NCBI GenBank assembly: GCA_963708325.1
Contig: OY970203.1
Location: 1,860,001 to 1,924,000 of the forward strand
Source of the DNA: G963708325 sp963708325
GTDB taxonomy: Bacteria > Actinomycetota > Thermoleophilia > Solirubrobacterales > 70-9
Direction of reading: 5' to 3'
Length of the DNA: 64,000 nucleotides
Shown: piece by piece, positions 23,853 to 32,070 of the stretch
Layout of the letters: the number at the start of each line of letters is the position of its first letter
Position numbering within the stretch: the first letter of the stretch is position 1
The notes under the pieces: model-generated
Databases searched by the model: none
The model's input: the letters and a program-made list of their open reading frames with translations, nothing else
Told to the model about the DNA's origin: nothing
Program-made: the position numbers and the translations under genes

Positions 23853-25117
23853 TCGGCATGCGTACCACCGCAGCCGCCCTGGCGCTGGCAGCAGCGCTGA
23901 GCCTTGCCCTCGCCGCCTTCGCGGCGGCGGCCGGCGGCGACCTCGACAACTCGTTCTCGAACGACGGCAAGAAGGTCGTCAATTTCGGCTTCAACCAGAA
24001 CGCCCGGGGCCTGGCCGTGGACGGGGACGGCCGCACGCTGCTGGCCGGCGGCGCGGACAACGGGACGCAGTTCTCGTCCTCGTTCGGGGTCGTTCGCCTG
24101 ACGGCGGCGGGCGATCTGGACAAGTCTTTCTCCGGCGACGGCAAGCGCCTGATCGGGTTCCCCGGGAAGGACTACGCGAGCGCCACCGACGTCGGCGTCG
24201 ATTCTCGCGGGCGCATCGTGGTCGCGGGATACGCGCGAAGCGGGACCGACACCGACTTCGCGGTCGCCCGGCTGTTCCCGGATGGCAGCCTCGACAAGTC
24301 CTTCTCGGGCGATGGCAAGCAGACGGTGTCGTTCAGCATCGGCTCGGCCTCCGTCTCCGCGCTGGTCATCGACGGGCGGAACAGGATCGTCCTCGCAGGC
24401 ACCGCCCTTCAGGCGGCCGCCTTCGCCCGCCTCGGCCCGGGCGGCGCCCTCGACAAGTCATTCTCCGGCGACGGCAGGCGCACCCTCAGCTTCGGCAGCA
24501 ACGCCAACGTCGCCACCGACGTCGCGATCGACGGCGCCGGGCGGATCGTCGCGTCCGCGCTCGCACACGGCAACGGCTTCGGCGTCATCCGCCTCCTGCC
24601 CGGCGGGGCGAACGACACCTCGTTCTCGGGCGACGGCAAGGTGGAGACCGACTTCGGGCTCAGCTGCAGCGCCAATGGCATCGCCCTCCAGCCCGGTGGC
24701 CGGGTCGTCGCGGCGGGGTATGCGTACCCGTCTGGGATGGCGGTGGCCCGCTACCACTCCGACGGCAGCCCGGACGGCTCCTTCTCCGACGACGGCAAAC
24801 GCACCGTGGCGATGGGGGGCTCATCCGGCGCCAACGACGTGGTCCTGCATCCGAACGGCCGGATCGTCCTGGTGGGGGTGGTGTACAGCGGCGTGCAGCA
24901 GAGCTTCGCGATCGCGCGGCTGCGGATCGGTGGATCGCTGGACCCGTCGTTCTCGGGAGACGGCAAGCGCGCGATCTCGTTCCCGAACTGGCCGAACGCC
25001 AGCGCCGCCGAGGTCGAGCTGCGCGGCGAGCTCCTCACCGTCGCCGGCCTGGTCGACAACGGCCTTGGCGAGGGCAACAAGCAGACGCGCTACGCCGCCA
25101 CCCGCCTCACCGGCTGA
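23849..25117 (+). CDS. Secreted delta-60 repeat protein, copy 2
   Basis: It has 422 residues and is a tandem paralogue of the preceding protein. The ATG overlaps the preceding stop (ATGA), so the pair is translated in a coupled way. A signal peptide (MRTTAAALALAAALSLALAA) precedes seven repeats beginning LDNSFSNDGKK, LDKSFSGDGKR, LDKSFSGDGKQ, LDKSFSGDGRR, NDTSFSGDGKV, PDGSFSDDGKR and LDPSFSGDGKR. At the DNA level the TTCTCGGGCGACGGCAAGCG-like core recurs about a dozen times over the pair, which favours recombination between copies. Confidence 0.85.
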   Translation: MIGMRTTAAALALAAALSLALAAFAAAAGGDLDNSFSNDGKKVVNFGFNQNARGLAVDGDGRTLLAGGADNGTQFSSSFGVVRLTAAGDLDKSFSGDGKRLIGFPGKDYASATDVGVDSRGRIVVAGYARSGTDTDFAVARLFPDGSLDKSFSGDGKQTVSFSIGSASVSALVIDGRNRIVLAGTALQAAAFARLGPGGALDKSFSGDGRRTLSFGSNANVATDVAIDGAGRIVASALAHGNGFGVIRLLPGGANDTSFSGDGKVETDFGLSCSANGIALQPGGRVVAAGYAYPSGMAVARYHSDGSPDGSFSDDGKRTVAMGGSSGANDVVLHPNGRIVLVGVVYSGVQQSFAIARLRIGGSLDPSFSGDGKRAISFPNWPNASAAEVELRGELLTVAGLVDNGLGEGNKQTRYAATRLTG

Positions 25118-25135
25118 GCGGCGCCCCGGTACCTA

Positions 25136-25149
25136 TTAGGGCGCCCTAA
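25136..25149. promoter_or_regulatory. Palindromic operator over the iron-permease promoter
   Basis: TTAGGGCGCCCTAA is a perfect 14-bp palindrome. A -10-like TAGTGT lies at 25159-25164, so the left half of the palindrome (TTAGGG, 25136-25141) occupies the -35 position with a 17-nt spacer. A repressor bound here would block RNA polymerase. The TTAGG/CCTAA half-sites resemble DtxR/IdeR/MntR-type metalloregulator boxes, which fits an iron permease, but the regulator is not identified. Confidence 0.6.
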
Positions 25150-25176
25150 CAAGTGTGGTAGTGTGCCTGCCCACGC

Positions 25177-25947
25177 ATGGGCGCCTTCGTGATCACTCTG
25201 CGGGAGGGGTTCGAGGCCGCGCTTCTGACCGGCCTCATCCTCGCCTACCTGACCAAGACCGGGCAGCGCGCCGAGCACGCCCGCACGGTATGGCTCGGGG
25301 TCGCGGCGGCGGCCGTGTTCAGCGCCGTGCTCGGCGGGGTCCTGTTCGCCTCGGTGGGCGAGCTGCACGGGGACTCCGAGGCGTACTACGAGTCGCTGGC
25401 GATGATCATCGCCGCCGGCGTCGTCACCTGGATGGTGTTCTGGATGCGCCGCCAGGCGGCCACGATCGGCGGCCACCTGCGCGACCAGGTGAGCGACTCG
25501 CTGCGCAGCGGAGGCGGATTTGCCCTGGCGGGCGTCGCCTTCGTCGGCGTGGCCCGCGAGGGAATCGAGACGGCGCTGTTCCTGTTCGCGGCAACCGGCG
25601 AGTCCGGACCGGTGGTGACCTTCGCCGGTGCCGCCGCCGGGCTGCTCGCGGCGCTGGCCCTTGGGGTGCTCTTCTACCGTGGCGCGCTGCGCCTCGACCT
25701 CGCCAAGTTCTTCACCGTCACCAGCGTCCTGGTGATCGGCTTCGCCGCCTTCCTGCTGTTCAGCGCCTTCCACGAGCTGGGCGAGCTGAGCGGCAGCGCC
25801 GCGCTCGAGGTGCTCGCCCCGCTCGCCGCGCTTGCCTACGGCGGCGGCTTCGGCGTGCTCTACCTCCGCGATGCGCAGCGCTCGCGGACGCGGCCGGCGG
25901 CCCGACCGGCCGGCGAAACGGCCGAGGCGCCGGTCGAGGCCTCCTGA
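25177..25947 (+). CDS. FTR1/EfeU-type iron permease
   Basis: It is a cytoplasmic-membrane permease for iron (ferric in fungal FTR1, ferrous-linked in EfeUOB). It has 256 residues and about seven hydrophobic helices. Both REGxE motifs of the family are present: REGFE at residues 9-13 and REGIE at 127-131; these glutamates bind iron. No EfeO or EfeB partner is adjacent. The gene sits 12 nt downstream of a TAGTGT box and just past a palindromic operator, with almost no leader. Confidence 0.9.
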   Translation: MGAFVITLREGFEAALLTGLILAYLTKTGQRAEHARTVWLGVAAAAVFSAVLGGVLFASVGELHGDSEAYYESLAMIIAAGVVTWMVFWMRRQAATIGGHLRDQVSDSLRSGGGFALAGVAFVGVAREGIETALFLFAATGESGPVVTFAGAAAGLLAALALGVLFYRGALRLDLAKFFTVTSVLVIGFAAFLLFSAFHELGELSGSAALEVLAPLAALAYGGGFGVLYLRDAQRSRTRPAARPAGETAEAPVEAS

Positions 25948-25995
25948 CCCGCTCGCCGCCGGAGCGGCGGCCCCGTTCGTAGAATCGAACGCAGT

Positions 25996-26850
25996 CTGAA
26001 GGTCCTCCTCACCAACGACGACGGGATCGCCGCCGAAGGCCTCCACGCATTGCGCCGGGAGCTGCTCGCGCTGCCCGGGATCCAGCTCGAGGTCGTCGCC
26101 CCGGACTCCAACCGCAGCGCGACCGCCCGCAGCATCACGACCCGTTCCCCGCTCACCGTGGAGGAGGTCGAGTTCGGTGACGGCACCAGCGGCTTCGCCA
26201 CGGACGGCACCCCCGTGGACTGCGTCCGCTTCGCCGACCTCGGGCTGGTCGGCGACCGCCCCGACCTGATCGTCGCCGGAATAAACCACGGCGCGAACCT
26301 GGGCGACGACATCACCTACTCCGGCACGGTGGCCGCCGCGCTGGAGGGGATCGTGCTGGGGATCCCGGCGATCTCGGTGTCGCAGCAGTCGGCGGCGAAG
26401 GAGATGGGGTTTCGCTTCGGCCGCACCTTCGACTTCTCCGTCTCGGCGCGGTTCGCTGCCGCCCTGGTCGGGCTCGTCTCCGCCGACCCCCTGCCGAGCG
26501 AGACCCTGGTCAACGTCAACTGCCCGGCCGGGCGGCCGACCGGGATCGAGGTCACGCACCTCGGCAAGCGCCTCTACGACGACGAGCTGAAGCTGGTCTC
26601 CGAGGACCCGGACAGCGGCCGCCGCCGCTACGAGATCTACGGCTTCGAGCCCTCGTTCAAGGACGAGCCCGGCTCGGACCTCTCCGCCGTCGCCGGCGGC
26701 CGGATATCGGTGACGCCGGTGCACTTCGACCTCACCGACCACGGCGGGCTCGAGCGGCTGCGCTCCTGGGACCTCGAGCGGATGCTCGCCGACGCCGTCG
26801 CCGGGGTCGAGCCGGCCGAGGGCGGGGACGCGCCCGCCCGTGCCCGGTGA
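25996..26850 (+). CDS. surE: 5'/3'-nucleotidase SurE, probable CTG start
   Basis: SurE is a metal-dependent nucleoside monophosphatase (also acts on exopolyphosphate) important in stress and stationary phase. The family N-terminus KVLLTNDDGIAAEGLHALR is encoded from a CTG at 25996; there is no ATG, GTG or TTG that retains the metal-binding TNDDG, so I place the start at CTG. A TAGAAT box (25980-25985) lies 10 nt upstream, suggesting a leaderless mRNA. Other motifs are SNRSATARSITTRSPL, GTPVDCVRF and GINHGANLGDDITYSGTVAA. It has 284 residues on this reading. The stop overlaps the ligA GTG. Confidence 0.9.
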   Translation: MKVLLTNDDGIAAEGLHALRRELLALPGIQLEVVAPDSNRSATARSITTRSPLTVEEVEFGDGTSGFATDGTPVDCVRFADLGLVGDRPDLIVAGINHGANLGDDITYSGTVAAALEGIVLGIPAISVSQQSAAKEMGFRFGRTFDFSVSARFAAALVGLVSADPLPSETLVNVNCPAGRPTGIEVTHLGKRLYDDELKLVSEDPDSGRRRYEIYGFEPSFKDEPGSDLSAVAGGRISVTPVHFDLTDHGGLERLRSWDLERMLADAVAGVEPAEGGDAPARAR

Positions 26851-28877
26851 GCGCGGCGAAGGCGAAGGACGCCGCCGCCCGCGCGGCCGAGCTGCGGCGC
26901 ACGATCTCCCGCCACGACCACCGCTACTACGTCCTCGACGACCCGGAGATCGGCGACGACTCTTACGACGCCCTGCTCGACGAGCTGCGGGCGCTGGAGG
27001 GGGAGCACCCGGAGCTTCTGACGCCGGACTCGCCGACGCAGCGCGTCGGCGGCGCCCCGCTCGACAAGTTCCGCCAGATCGAGCACGCCGAACCGATGTT
27101 CTCGCTCGCGAACGCCCGCGACGAGCAGGAGCTGCGCGCCTGGGAGAAGCGCGTGCGCAACATGCTGGCGCGCCTCGACATCGGCTCCGCGGAGGTGCGC
27201 TACGTGACCGAGCCCAAGGTGGACGGCCTGGCGATCTCGCTGACCTACGAAGACGGCGAGCTGGCCCACGGCGCCACCCGCGGCGACGGGCGGATCGGGG
27301 AGGACGTCACCCACAACCTGCGCACGATCCGCTCGATCCCGCTGCGCATCGACGACGCCCCGGAGATGGTCGAGGTGCGGGGCGAGATCTACCTGCCGCT
27401 GAAGGACTTCGAGCGCCTCAACGAGCGCCAGGCGCAGGCGGGCGAGCACACCTTCGCCAACCCCCGCAACGCCGCCGCCGGGTCGATCCGCCAGCTCGAC
27501 CCCCGGATCGCGGCGGCGCGACCGCTGTCGATCTGGTGCTACGGGGTAGGGGCCAGCCGCGGATTCGAGCCCCAGAGCCACTCGGCATCGATCGAGTGGC
27601 TGCGCGAACGCGGCTTCAAGGTCAACCGCGACGTCGCCGTCCACGACGAGATCGACGAGGTCGTGGCGCGCTGCCGCTGGTGGGAGCAGCGCCGCGAGCA
27701 GCTCGACTTCGAGATCGACGGAGTGGTGATCAAGCTGGACGACCGCGGGCTGCAGCGCGAGCTTGGCGTGGTCGGGCGCGAGCCACGCTGGGCGGTGGCC
27801 TGGAAGTTCGCGCCGATGACCGCGACGACGAGGTTGAAGAAGGTCGTCTGGAACGTCGGCCGCACCGGCCACCTGCTGCCCTTCGCCGTGCTCGAGCCCG
27901 TGCAGGTGAGCGGCGTCACGGTCAGCCAGGCGACCCTGCACAACGAGGAGGACCTCGCCCGCAAGGACGTGCGCGAGGGTGACGAGGTGGTCGTGATGCG
28001 GGCCGGCGACGTGATCCCGCAGGTCGTCTCGCCACTGATCCAGCGCCGCAAGCGCGGCGCACGGCGGCCGAAACCGCCGGCGAAGTGTCCGATGTGCGGG
28101 ACCGCGACCATCAAGCCCGAGGGCGGCGTGTGGACGATCTGCCCGAATCGCACCGGCTGCCCCGGCCAGGCCTTCCAGCACGTCAAGCACTTCGTCTCCC
28201 GCGGGGCGATGGACATCGAAGGGCTGGGGGAGAAGCAGGCGTGGCGCTTTCTCAGCGACGGCCTGATCGCCGACGTCGCCGACATCTACGATCTCACCGG
28301 GGAGCGGCTCGAGCAGCTTGAGGGGTTCGGCGAGGTCTCGGCCCGCAACCTGGTCGCGGCGATCGAGGTCTCGAAGCAGCGTCCCTTCGCGCGCGTCCTC
28401 TTCGCCCTCGGGCTCCCCGACATCGGCTTCGTCACGGCCGAGGCGCTCGCCGACCACTTTGGCGACATCGACGCCCTGCTGGCGGCGACACCCGAGGAGA
28501 TCGAGCGGGTGGAGGGGATCGGCCCGATCACGGCGGCCGGCCTGTTCGAGGCCCTGGCCGAGGACCGCACCCGCGAGCTGATCGCCCGCCTGCGCGAGAA
28601 GGGCCTGCGCTTCGAGCAGAGCGCCGCCGAGCGCCGCGCCGGCGGCGGCCCTCTGGAGGGAAAGACGCTGGTCCTCACGGGCACGCTGCCGGACCTCACC
28701 CGCGAGGAGGCGACGCGGATGATCAAGCGCGCCGGCGGCAAGGTGACTAACTCGGTCTCCCGCAAGACCGACTACGTCGTCGTCGGGGACGACCCGGGAT
28801 CGAAGGCGGCGAAGGCCGAGGAGCTCGGGTCCGAGGTGCTCGACGAGTCGGGGCTGCGGAAGCTGCTCGGCGGCTGA
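26847..28877 (+). CDS. ligA: NAD+-dependent DNA ligase
   Basis: It seals nicks with NAD+ as adenylate donor in replication and repair. It has 676 residues from a GTG overlapping the surE stop (GTGA). Domain order is Ia (HDHRYYVLDDPEIGDDSYD), the adenylation domain with the nucleophile Lys124 in TEPKVDGLAIS, the OB fold, a four-Cys zinc finger (CPMCG and CPNRTGCPGQ), helix-hairpin-helix repeats, and a C-terminal BRCT domain (GKTLVLTGTLPDLTREEATR). It is a full-length, apparently intact enzyme. Confidence 0.98.
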   Translation: MSAAKAKDAAARAAELRRTISRHDHRYYVLDDPEIGDDSYDALLDELRALEGEHPELLTPDSPTQRVGGAPLDKFRQIEHAEPMFSLANARDEQELRAWEKRVRNMLARLDIGSAEVRYVTEPKVDGLAISLTYEDGELAHGATRGDGRIGEDVTHNLRTIRSIPLRIDDAPEMVEVRGEIYLPLKDFERLNERQAQAGEHTFANPRNAAAGSIRQLDPRIAAARPLSIWCYGVGASRGFEPQSHSASIEWLRERGFKVNRDVAVHDEIDEVVARCRWWEQRREQLDFEIDGVVIKLDDRGLQRELGVVGREPRWAVAWKFAPMTATTRLKKVVWNVGRTGHLLPFAVLEPVQVSGVTVSQATLHNEEDLARKDVREGDEVVVMRAGDVIPQVVSPLIQRRKRGARRPKPPAKCPMCGTATIKPEGGVWTICPNRTGCPGQAFQHVKHFVSRGAMDIEGLGEKQAWRFLSDGLIADVADIYDLTGERLEQLEGFGEVSARNLVAAIEVSKQRPFARVLFALGLPDIGFVTAEALADHFGDIDALLAATPEEIERVEGIGPITAAGLFEALAEDRTRELIARLREKGLRFEQSAAERRAGGGPLEGKTLVLTGTLPDLTREEATRMIKRAGGKVTNSVSRKTDYVVVGDDPGSKAAKAEELGSEVLDESGLRKLLGG

Positions 28878-28935
28878 GCGCGTGCACGCGGACCGTGGCA
28901 GGCCCGCCCGCCGGCGTACAATTTTCAAGTGAGTT

Positions 28936-29012
28936 GGCGGTTCGGTCCGGGGTGCCTCCCCGGCCGCAGCTCACGGCCCGCCCAAGCGGGCCGTTGCGGT
29001 TTCCGAGCCGCC
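28936..29012 (+). ncRNA. Possible structured RNA between ligA and the carboxypeptidase gene
   Basis: A closed multibranch structure can be drawn by hand. The outer stem pairs 28936-28945 (GGCGGTTCGG) with 29003-29012 (CCGAGCCGCC), with one G-U. Inside are CCGGGG-TGCCT-CCCCGG (28947-28963) and a second arm in which CCGCA (28964-28968) pairs with TGCGG (28995-28999), capped by the 8-bp hairpin CGGCCCGC-CCAA-GCGGGCCG (28974-28993). A TACAAT box at 28917-28922 could start it. No known family is recognised. A bidirectional terminator between convergent genes is the main alternative. Confidence 0.4.
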
Positions 29013-29043
29013 GGGGTGACGCTCCTCGGCACTGATGACGCCG

Positions 29044-30396
29044 CTACCCGAACCGGGCGATGTCGGCGGCCATGCGGTCCTGGATCGAGTGCGCGGCGTT
29101 GAGGTCGGAGACGCCGTTCATCAGGATGCTGAACACGACGGTCTTGCCGCTGCGGTTGAAGCAGTAGCCCGACAGGGCGCTGACCCCGGTCAGGGTGCCG
29201 GTCTTGGCGCGGCAGCGACCCTCGGCGGCGGTGCCGCGCATCCGGTACTTGAGCGTCCCCTGGCGGCCGGCCTTCGGCAGCGAGGTGACGAAGGCGGCGT
29301 GGGCCGGGTGAACGAGCATCCGCTTCAGCAGCCGCCCGACGCCGTGCGGCGAGACCTTGTCGCGGTGGTCGAGCCCGGAGCCGTCGAGGTTGTGCAGCGA
29401 GACGCCGAAGAAGCGGTCGCTGACGCGGCGCACGACCGTGGCGCCGGCGCGGGTGGTGCCGGCGGTCCCGAAGCGCGCGCCGATCCCCTTCAGCAGCATC
29501 TCGGCGAAGAAGTTCACCGAGGGCCGGTTCATCTCGCGCAACAGCGTGCGCAGGACGGCGGAGCGGACGGCGCCGATCTTCACCACGCGCGGGCGGGGCG
29601 GGGGCAACAGCCTTCGCCCCACGCCCGTGGCGATCTGGACGCCCCGCGAGCGCAGCGACGAGACCAGCCGCTTGGCCGCGAACTTGGCCGGGTCGGAGGC
29701 GAAGCCCGAGGAGGCCGAGTCGCCGGCGAAGCCCTGGTTGTAGTCGAGGCCGGAGAGCGGGCCGACGTACTGGCTGGTGCGGTAGCCGGACGCCGGTACG
29801 CCCCGGCGACGGTCGAAGACCGAGTCGTCGAAGTAGAGGTGCCCTGTGACCTTGGCGATCCCGGCGTCGCGCACCTGCCTGGCCAGCGCCCGCAGCGGGG
29901 TGAAGACCCCGTGCACGTAGCGTCGCCCGAACGAGGCGCTGGCCAGCAGCGGGTCGCCGCCCCCGACCACGAACAGGCTGCCGTTGAGCGTCGAGCCCGT
30001 GCGCTTGCCGACCGCCCAGATCGAGGTCGCGAAGCGGTGGCTGGGCCCGAAGCGGTGGACGGCTACGGCGCTGGTGAACAGCTTCATGTTCGAGGCCGGG
30101 GTGCGCTTGATGTCGCCGCGGCGGGAGAACAGTCCGCGGCGCCCGGACGCGTCGTAGACCCAGGCGCCGCTGGAGCTGCCCGCCTGGTTCATCAGCCGCG
30201 CCAGGTCGCGCCGCAGCTGCGACCGCGACAGCGACGCCGTCGCCGTCGCCGACGCGGAGGCGGCGACGGGAGTGTGGCCGGGGGTGTCCGGGGGGGAGGC
30301 GGACGCCGTTGCAGGCAGGACGCCGCAGAGCGCCGCGGCGAGCGCCGCGAGCGCCGCGCGCCCCCCTGGCCGGGCTGGACGTGGCGCGAATCGCAT
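29044..30396 (-). CDS. dacB: D-alanyl-D-alanine carboxypeptidase/endopeptidase, PBP4 (S13) family
   Basis: It trims or cleaves peptidoglycan cross-links outside the membrane. It has 450 residues from the ATG at 30396; an upstream GTG at 30441 would add 15 residues before the signal peptide and is less likely, because a TACCCT box (30407-30412, minus strand) lies 10 nt before the ATG. The signal sequence ends near ATASASP. Active-site motifs are the SxxK box in ASNMKLFTSA, the SxN box in PSVNFFAEML and KTGTLTG near the C-terminus. The large domain inserted after SxxK is typical of the class-C/S13 group. Confidence 0.93.
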   Translation of the reverse strand: MRFAPRPARPGGRAALAALAAALCGVLPATASASPPDTPGHTPVAASASATATASLSRSQLRRDLARLMNQAGSSSGAWVYDASGRRGLFSRRGDIKRTPASNMKLFTSAVAVHRFGPSHRFATSIWAVGKRTGSTLNGSLFVVGGGDPLLASASFGRRYVHGVFTPLRALARQVRDAGIAKVTGHLYFDDSVFDRRRGVPASGYRTSQYVGPLSGLDYNQGFAGDSASSGFASDPAKFAAKRLVSSLRSRGVQIATGVGRRLLPPPRPRVVKIGAVRSAVLRTLLREMNRPSVNFFAEMLLKGIGARFGTAGTTRAGATVVRRVSDRFFGVSLHNLDGSGLDHRDKVSPHGVGRLLKRMLVHPAHAAFVTSLPKAGRQGTLKYRMRGTAAEGRCRAKTGTLTGVSALSGYCFNRSGKTVVFSILMNGVSDLNAAHSIQDRMAADIARFG

Positions 30397-30465
30397 CGAG
30401 CGCAGCAGGGTAGCGCCCGCCGCGCGGGCGCGCCCCGTCACGCACGCGTGTCGCCCGACCCGCGA

Positions 30466-30481
30466 CTGACTGGCCAGTCAG
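30466..30481. promoter_or_regulatory. 16-bp palindrome upstream of patatin-like gene
   Basis: CTGACTGGCCAGTCAG is a perfect 16-bp palindrome, 22 nt upstream of the next ATG and 69 nt from the divergent carboxypeptidase start. Its size and symmetry fit a TetR-family operator, many of which control lipid genes. A TATAAA stretch lies just downstream (30487-30492). No regulator gene is adjacent. Confidence 0.55.
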
Positions 30482-30503
30482 CCTGATATAAACGGAGGAC
30501 CTT

Positions 30504-31763
30504 ATGGGTAAGGTCGTCAAGCTCGAGACGCCTGCCGAAAGGGCAAAGGGCTCGGGCACAAAGCGGCGGCGCCCGCGCTCCAGGAGCGCGCTCGTCCTCG
30601 GGGGCGGCGGATTCACCGGCGGCGTCTACGAGATCGGCGCCCTGCGCGCCTTCGACCTGCTGGCCGTGAATCGCACGGTCAACGAATTCGACATCTATGT
30701 CGGCACGAGCGCCGGCGCCTTCGTTGCGAGCATGCTCGCCAACGGGATCACGCCGGAGGAGATGATGCGGGTGCTGAACAAGCGCCTGCCCTCGCCGATC
30801 GAGGACCCCGACCTCGGGACGCTGCTCAGGCCCAACTACCTCGGCTTGGCACAGAAGGCGGCGCTGCTGCCGCTGCGGCTGGTCGGCCTGGCGCGCGAGC
30901 TGGCCGGCCACATCGGCTCGGTCTCGGCGGTGGACCTGGTCCTCGGCGTCGCCGAGGCCCTGCCCCCCGGCTTCTACTCGGGCGCCGGGATCGAGTCCTA
31001 CGTGAGCGAGGTGCTGGCCGATCCCGACCGCACGAACGACTTCCGCATGCTCGATCGCGAGCTGTTCCTCACCGCCACCGACCTCGACACCTGCGAGCGC
31101 GTCATCCTCGGCGAGGGCGAGTGGGCGGACGTGCCGATCTCCGAGGGGGTCGCCGCCTCGGGGGCCCTGCCGGTCGTCTACGAGCCCGTCGAGATCAAGG
31201 GACGCCAGCTGATCGACGGCGGCATCCGCTCCACCACCAACGTGGACGTCGCCGTCGAGCGCGGGGCGAAGTTCATCGTCGTGGTCAACCCGCTGGTCCC
31301 ATTCGTCAACGACTTCGAGAAGAGGATCCCGACGGTGTTCGGAAGCCGCGTTCAGCGGGTCTCGGACATGGGCATCCCGGCGATCGCCAACCAGTCGTTC
31401 AAGCTGCTCGCCCACGCCCGCCTGCACCAGGCGGTCGCGTTCTGGCGCGAGAAGTACCCCGGCGTCGACATCATCCTGATCGAGCCCGAGCCCGACGACG
31501 AGCTGATGTTCGGCACCTCGATCCTCGACTACTCGGCGCGGCTGGCGATCGCCAAGCACGGCTTCGAGTCCGTGACGATCCGGCTGGCGCGGGACTACCG
31601 CCGCTACCGCACGATCGCCGAGCGCCACGGGATCGAGATCTCGGCGCGGCGCGTCAACAAGGTGCTGAAGCAGGTCGAGTCCGAGAAGGAGGAGGTCTCG
31701 GCCTGGCGGCGGGTGCTCGAGCAGACCACCGCCGCCCTGCTGCGCCAGTCCGACTCGGCCTGA
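30504..31763 (+). CDS. Patatin-like phospholipase
   Basis: It is probably a cytoplasmic or membrane-associated lipid acyl hydrolase with a Ser-Asp dyad. It has 419 residues. The oxyanion hole is GGGGFTGGVYEIG (residues 33-45), the nucleophile is Ser69 in GTSAG and the acid is Asp238 in IDGGIRS. The N-terminal 27 residues are basic and not a signal peptide. An ACGGAGG site precedes the ATG, and a palindrome lies upstream. The C-terminal 150 residues beyond the catalytic domain are unassigned. It is followed after 28 nt by hypC, which has its own box. Confidence 0.88.
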   Translation: MGKVVKLETPAERAKGSGTKRRRPRSRSALVLGGGGFTGGVYEIGALRAFDLLAVNRTVNEFDIYVGTSAGAFVASMLANGITPEEMMRVLNKRLPSPIEDPDLGTLLRPNYLGLAQKAALLPLRLVGLARELAGHIGSVSAVDLVLGVAEALPPGFYSGAGIESYVSEVLADPDRTNDFRMLDRELFLTATDLDTCERVILGEGEWADVPISEGVAASGALPVVYEPVEIKGRQLIDGGIRSTTNVDVAVERGAKFIVVVNPLVPFVNDFEKRIPTVFGSRVQRVSDMGIPAIANQSFKLLAHARLHQAVAFWREKYPGVDIILIEPEPDDELMFGTSILDYSARLAIAKHGFESVTIRLARDYRRYRTIAERHGIEISARRVNKVLKQVESEKEEVSAWRRVLEQTTAALLRQSDSA

Positions 31764-31791
31764 CTTTCGCGTCGGAGCTACGATCCAGCGC

Positions 31792-32070
31792 ATGTGCCTG
31801 GCGATTCCGGGCCGCGTGATCGAGATCGTCGACGAGTCGAACCGGCTCGCCACGGTCGACATCGCCGGGGTCCGGCGCGCGGTCAACGTCGGCCTGCTCG
31901 ACCTGGAGGGAGCGGGCGCGCAGCCCGGGGACTGGGTGCTGATCCACGTCGGCTTCGCGATCTCGAGGATCGACGAGAGGGAGGCGATCGCCACCCGCCG
32001 CCTGCTCGAGGGGATGGGCGCCGACTACGAACGGGAGCTCGAGGAGCTCCGGGCCAGCGTGATCGAGTGA
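31792..32070 (+). CDS. hypC: Hydrogenase maturation chaperone HypC
   Basis: HypC carries the Fe(CN)2CO group with HypD and delivers it to the hydrogenase large subunit. It has 92 residues and starts MCLAIPGRVIEIVD; the N-terminal Cys2, exposed after Met removal, is the essential ligand. A TACGAT box (31779-31784) ends 7 nt before the ATG, so the hyp operon probably starts here as a leaderless mRNA. The stop overlaps the next GTG. Confidence 0.95.
   Translation: MCLAIPGRVIEIVDESNRLATVDIAGVRRAVNVGLLDLEGAGAQPGDWVLIHVGFAISRIDEREAIATRRLLEGMGADYERELEELRASVIE

Noticed and set aside
28993..29030. SAH-riboswitch-like motif on the minus strand (GCCGAGGAGCG ... GGCTCGG ... AACGG)
   Set aside because: The CCGAG/CTCGG stem is present, but the GAGCG pseudoknot partner (CGCTC) is missing (CCCGC instead), and no gene follows on that strand except the convergent end of ligA.
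30504..31763. Patatin-like gene as part of the hyp operon
   Set aside because: It lies only 28 nt upstream of hypC on the same strand, but hypC has its own leaderless-type box and the product has no link to hydrogenase maturation.
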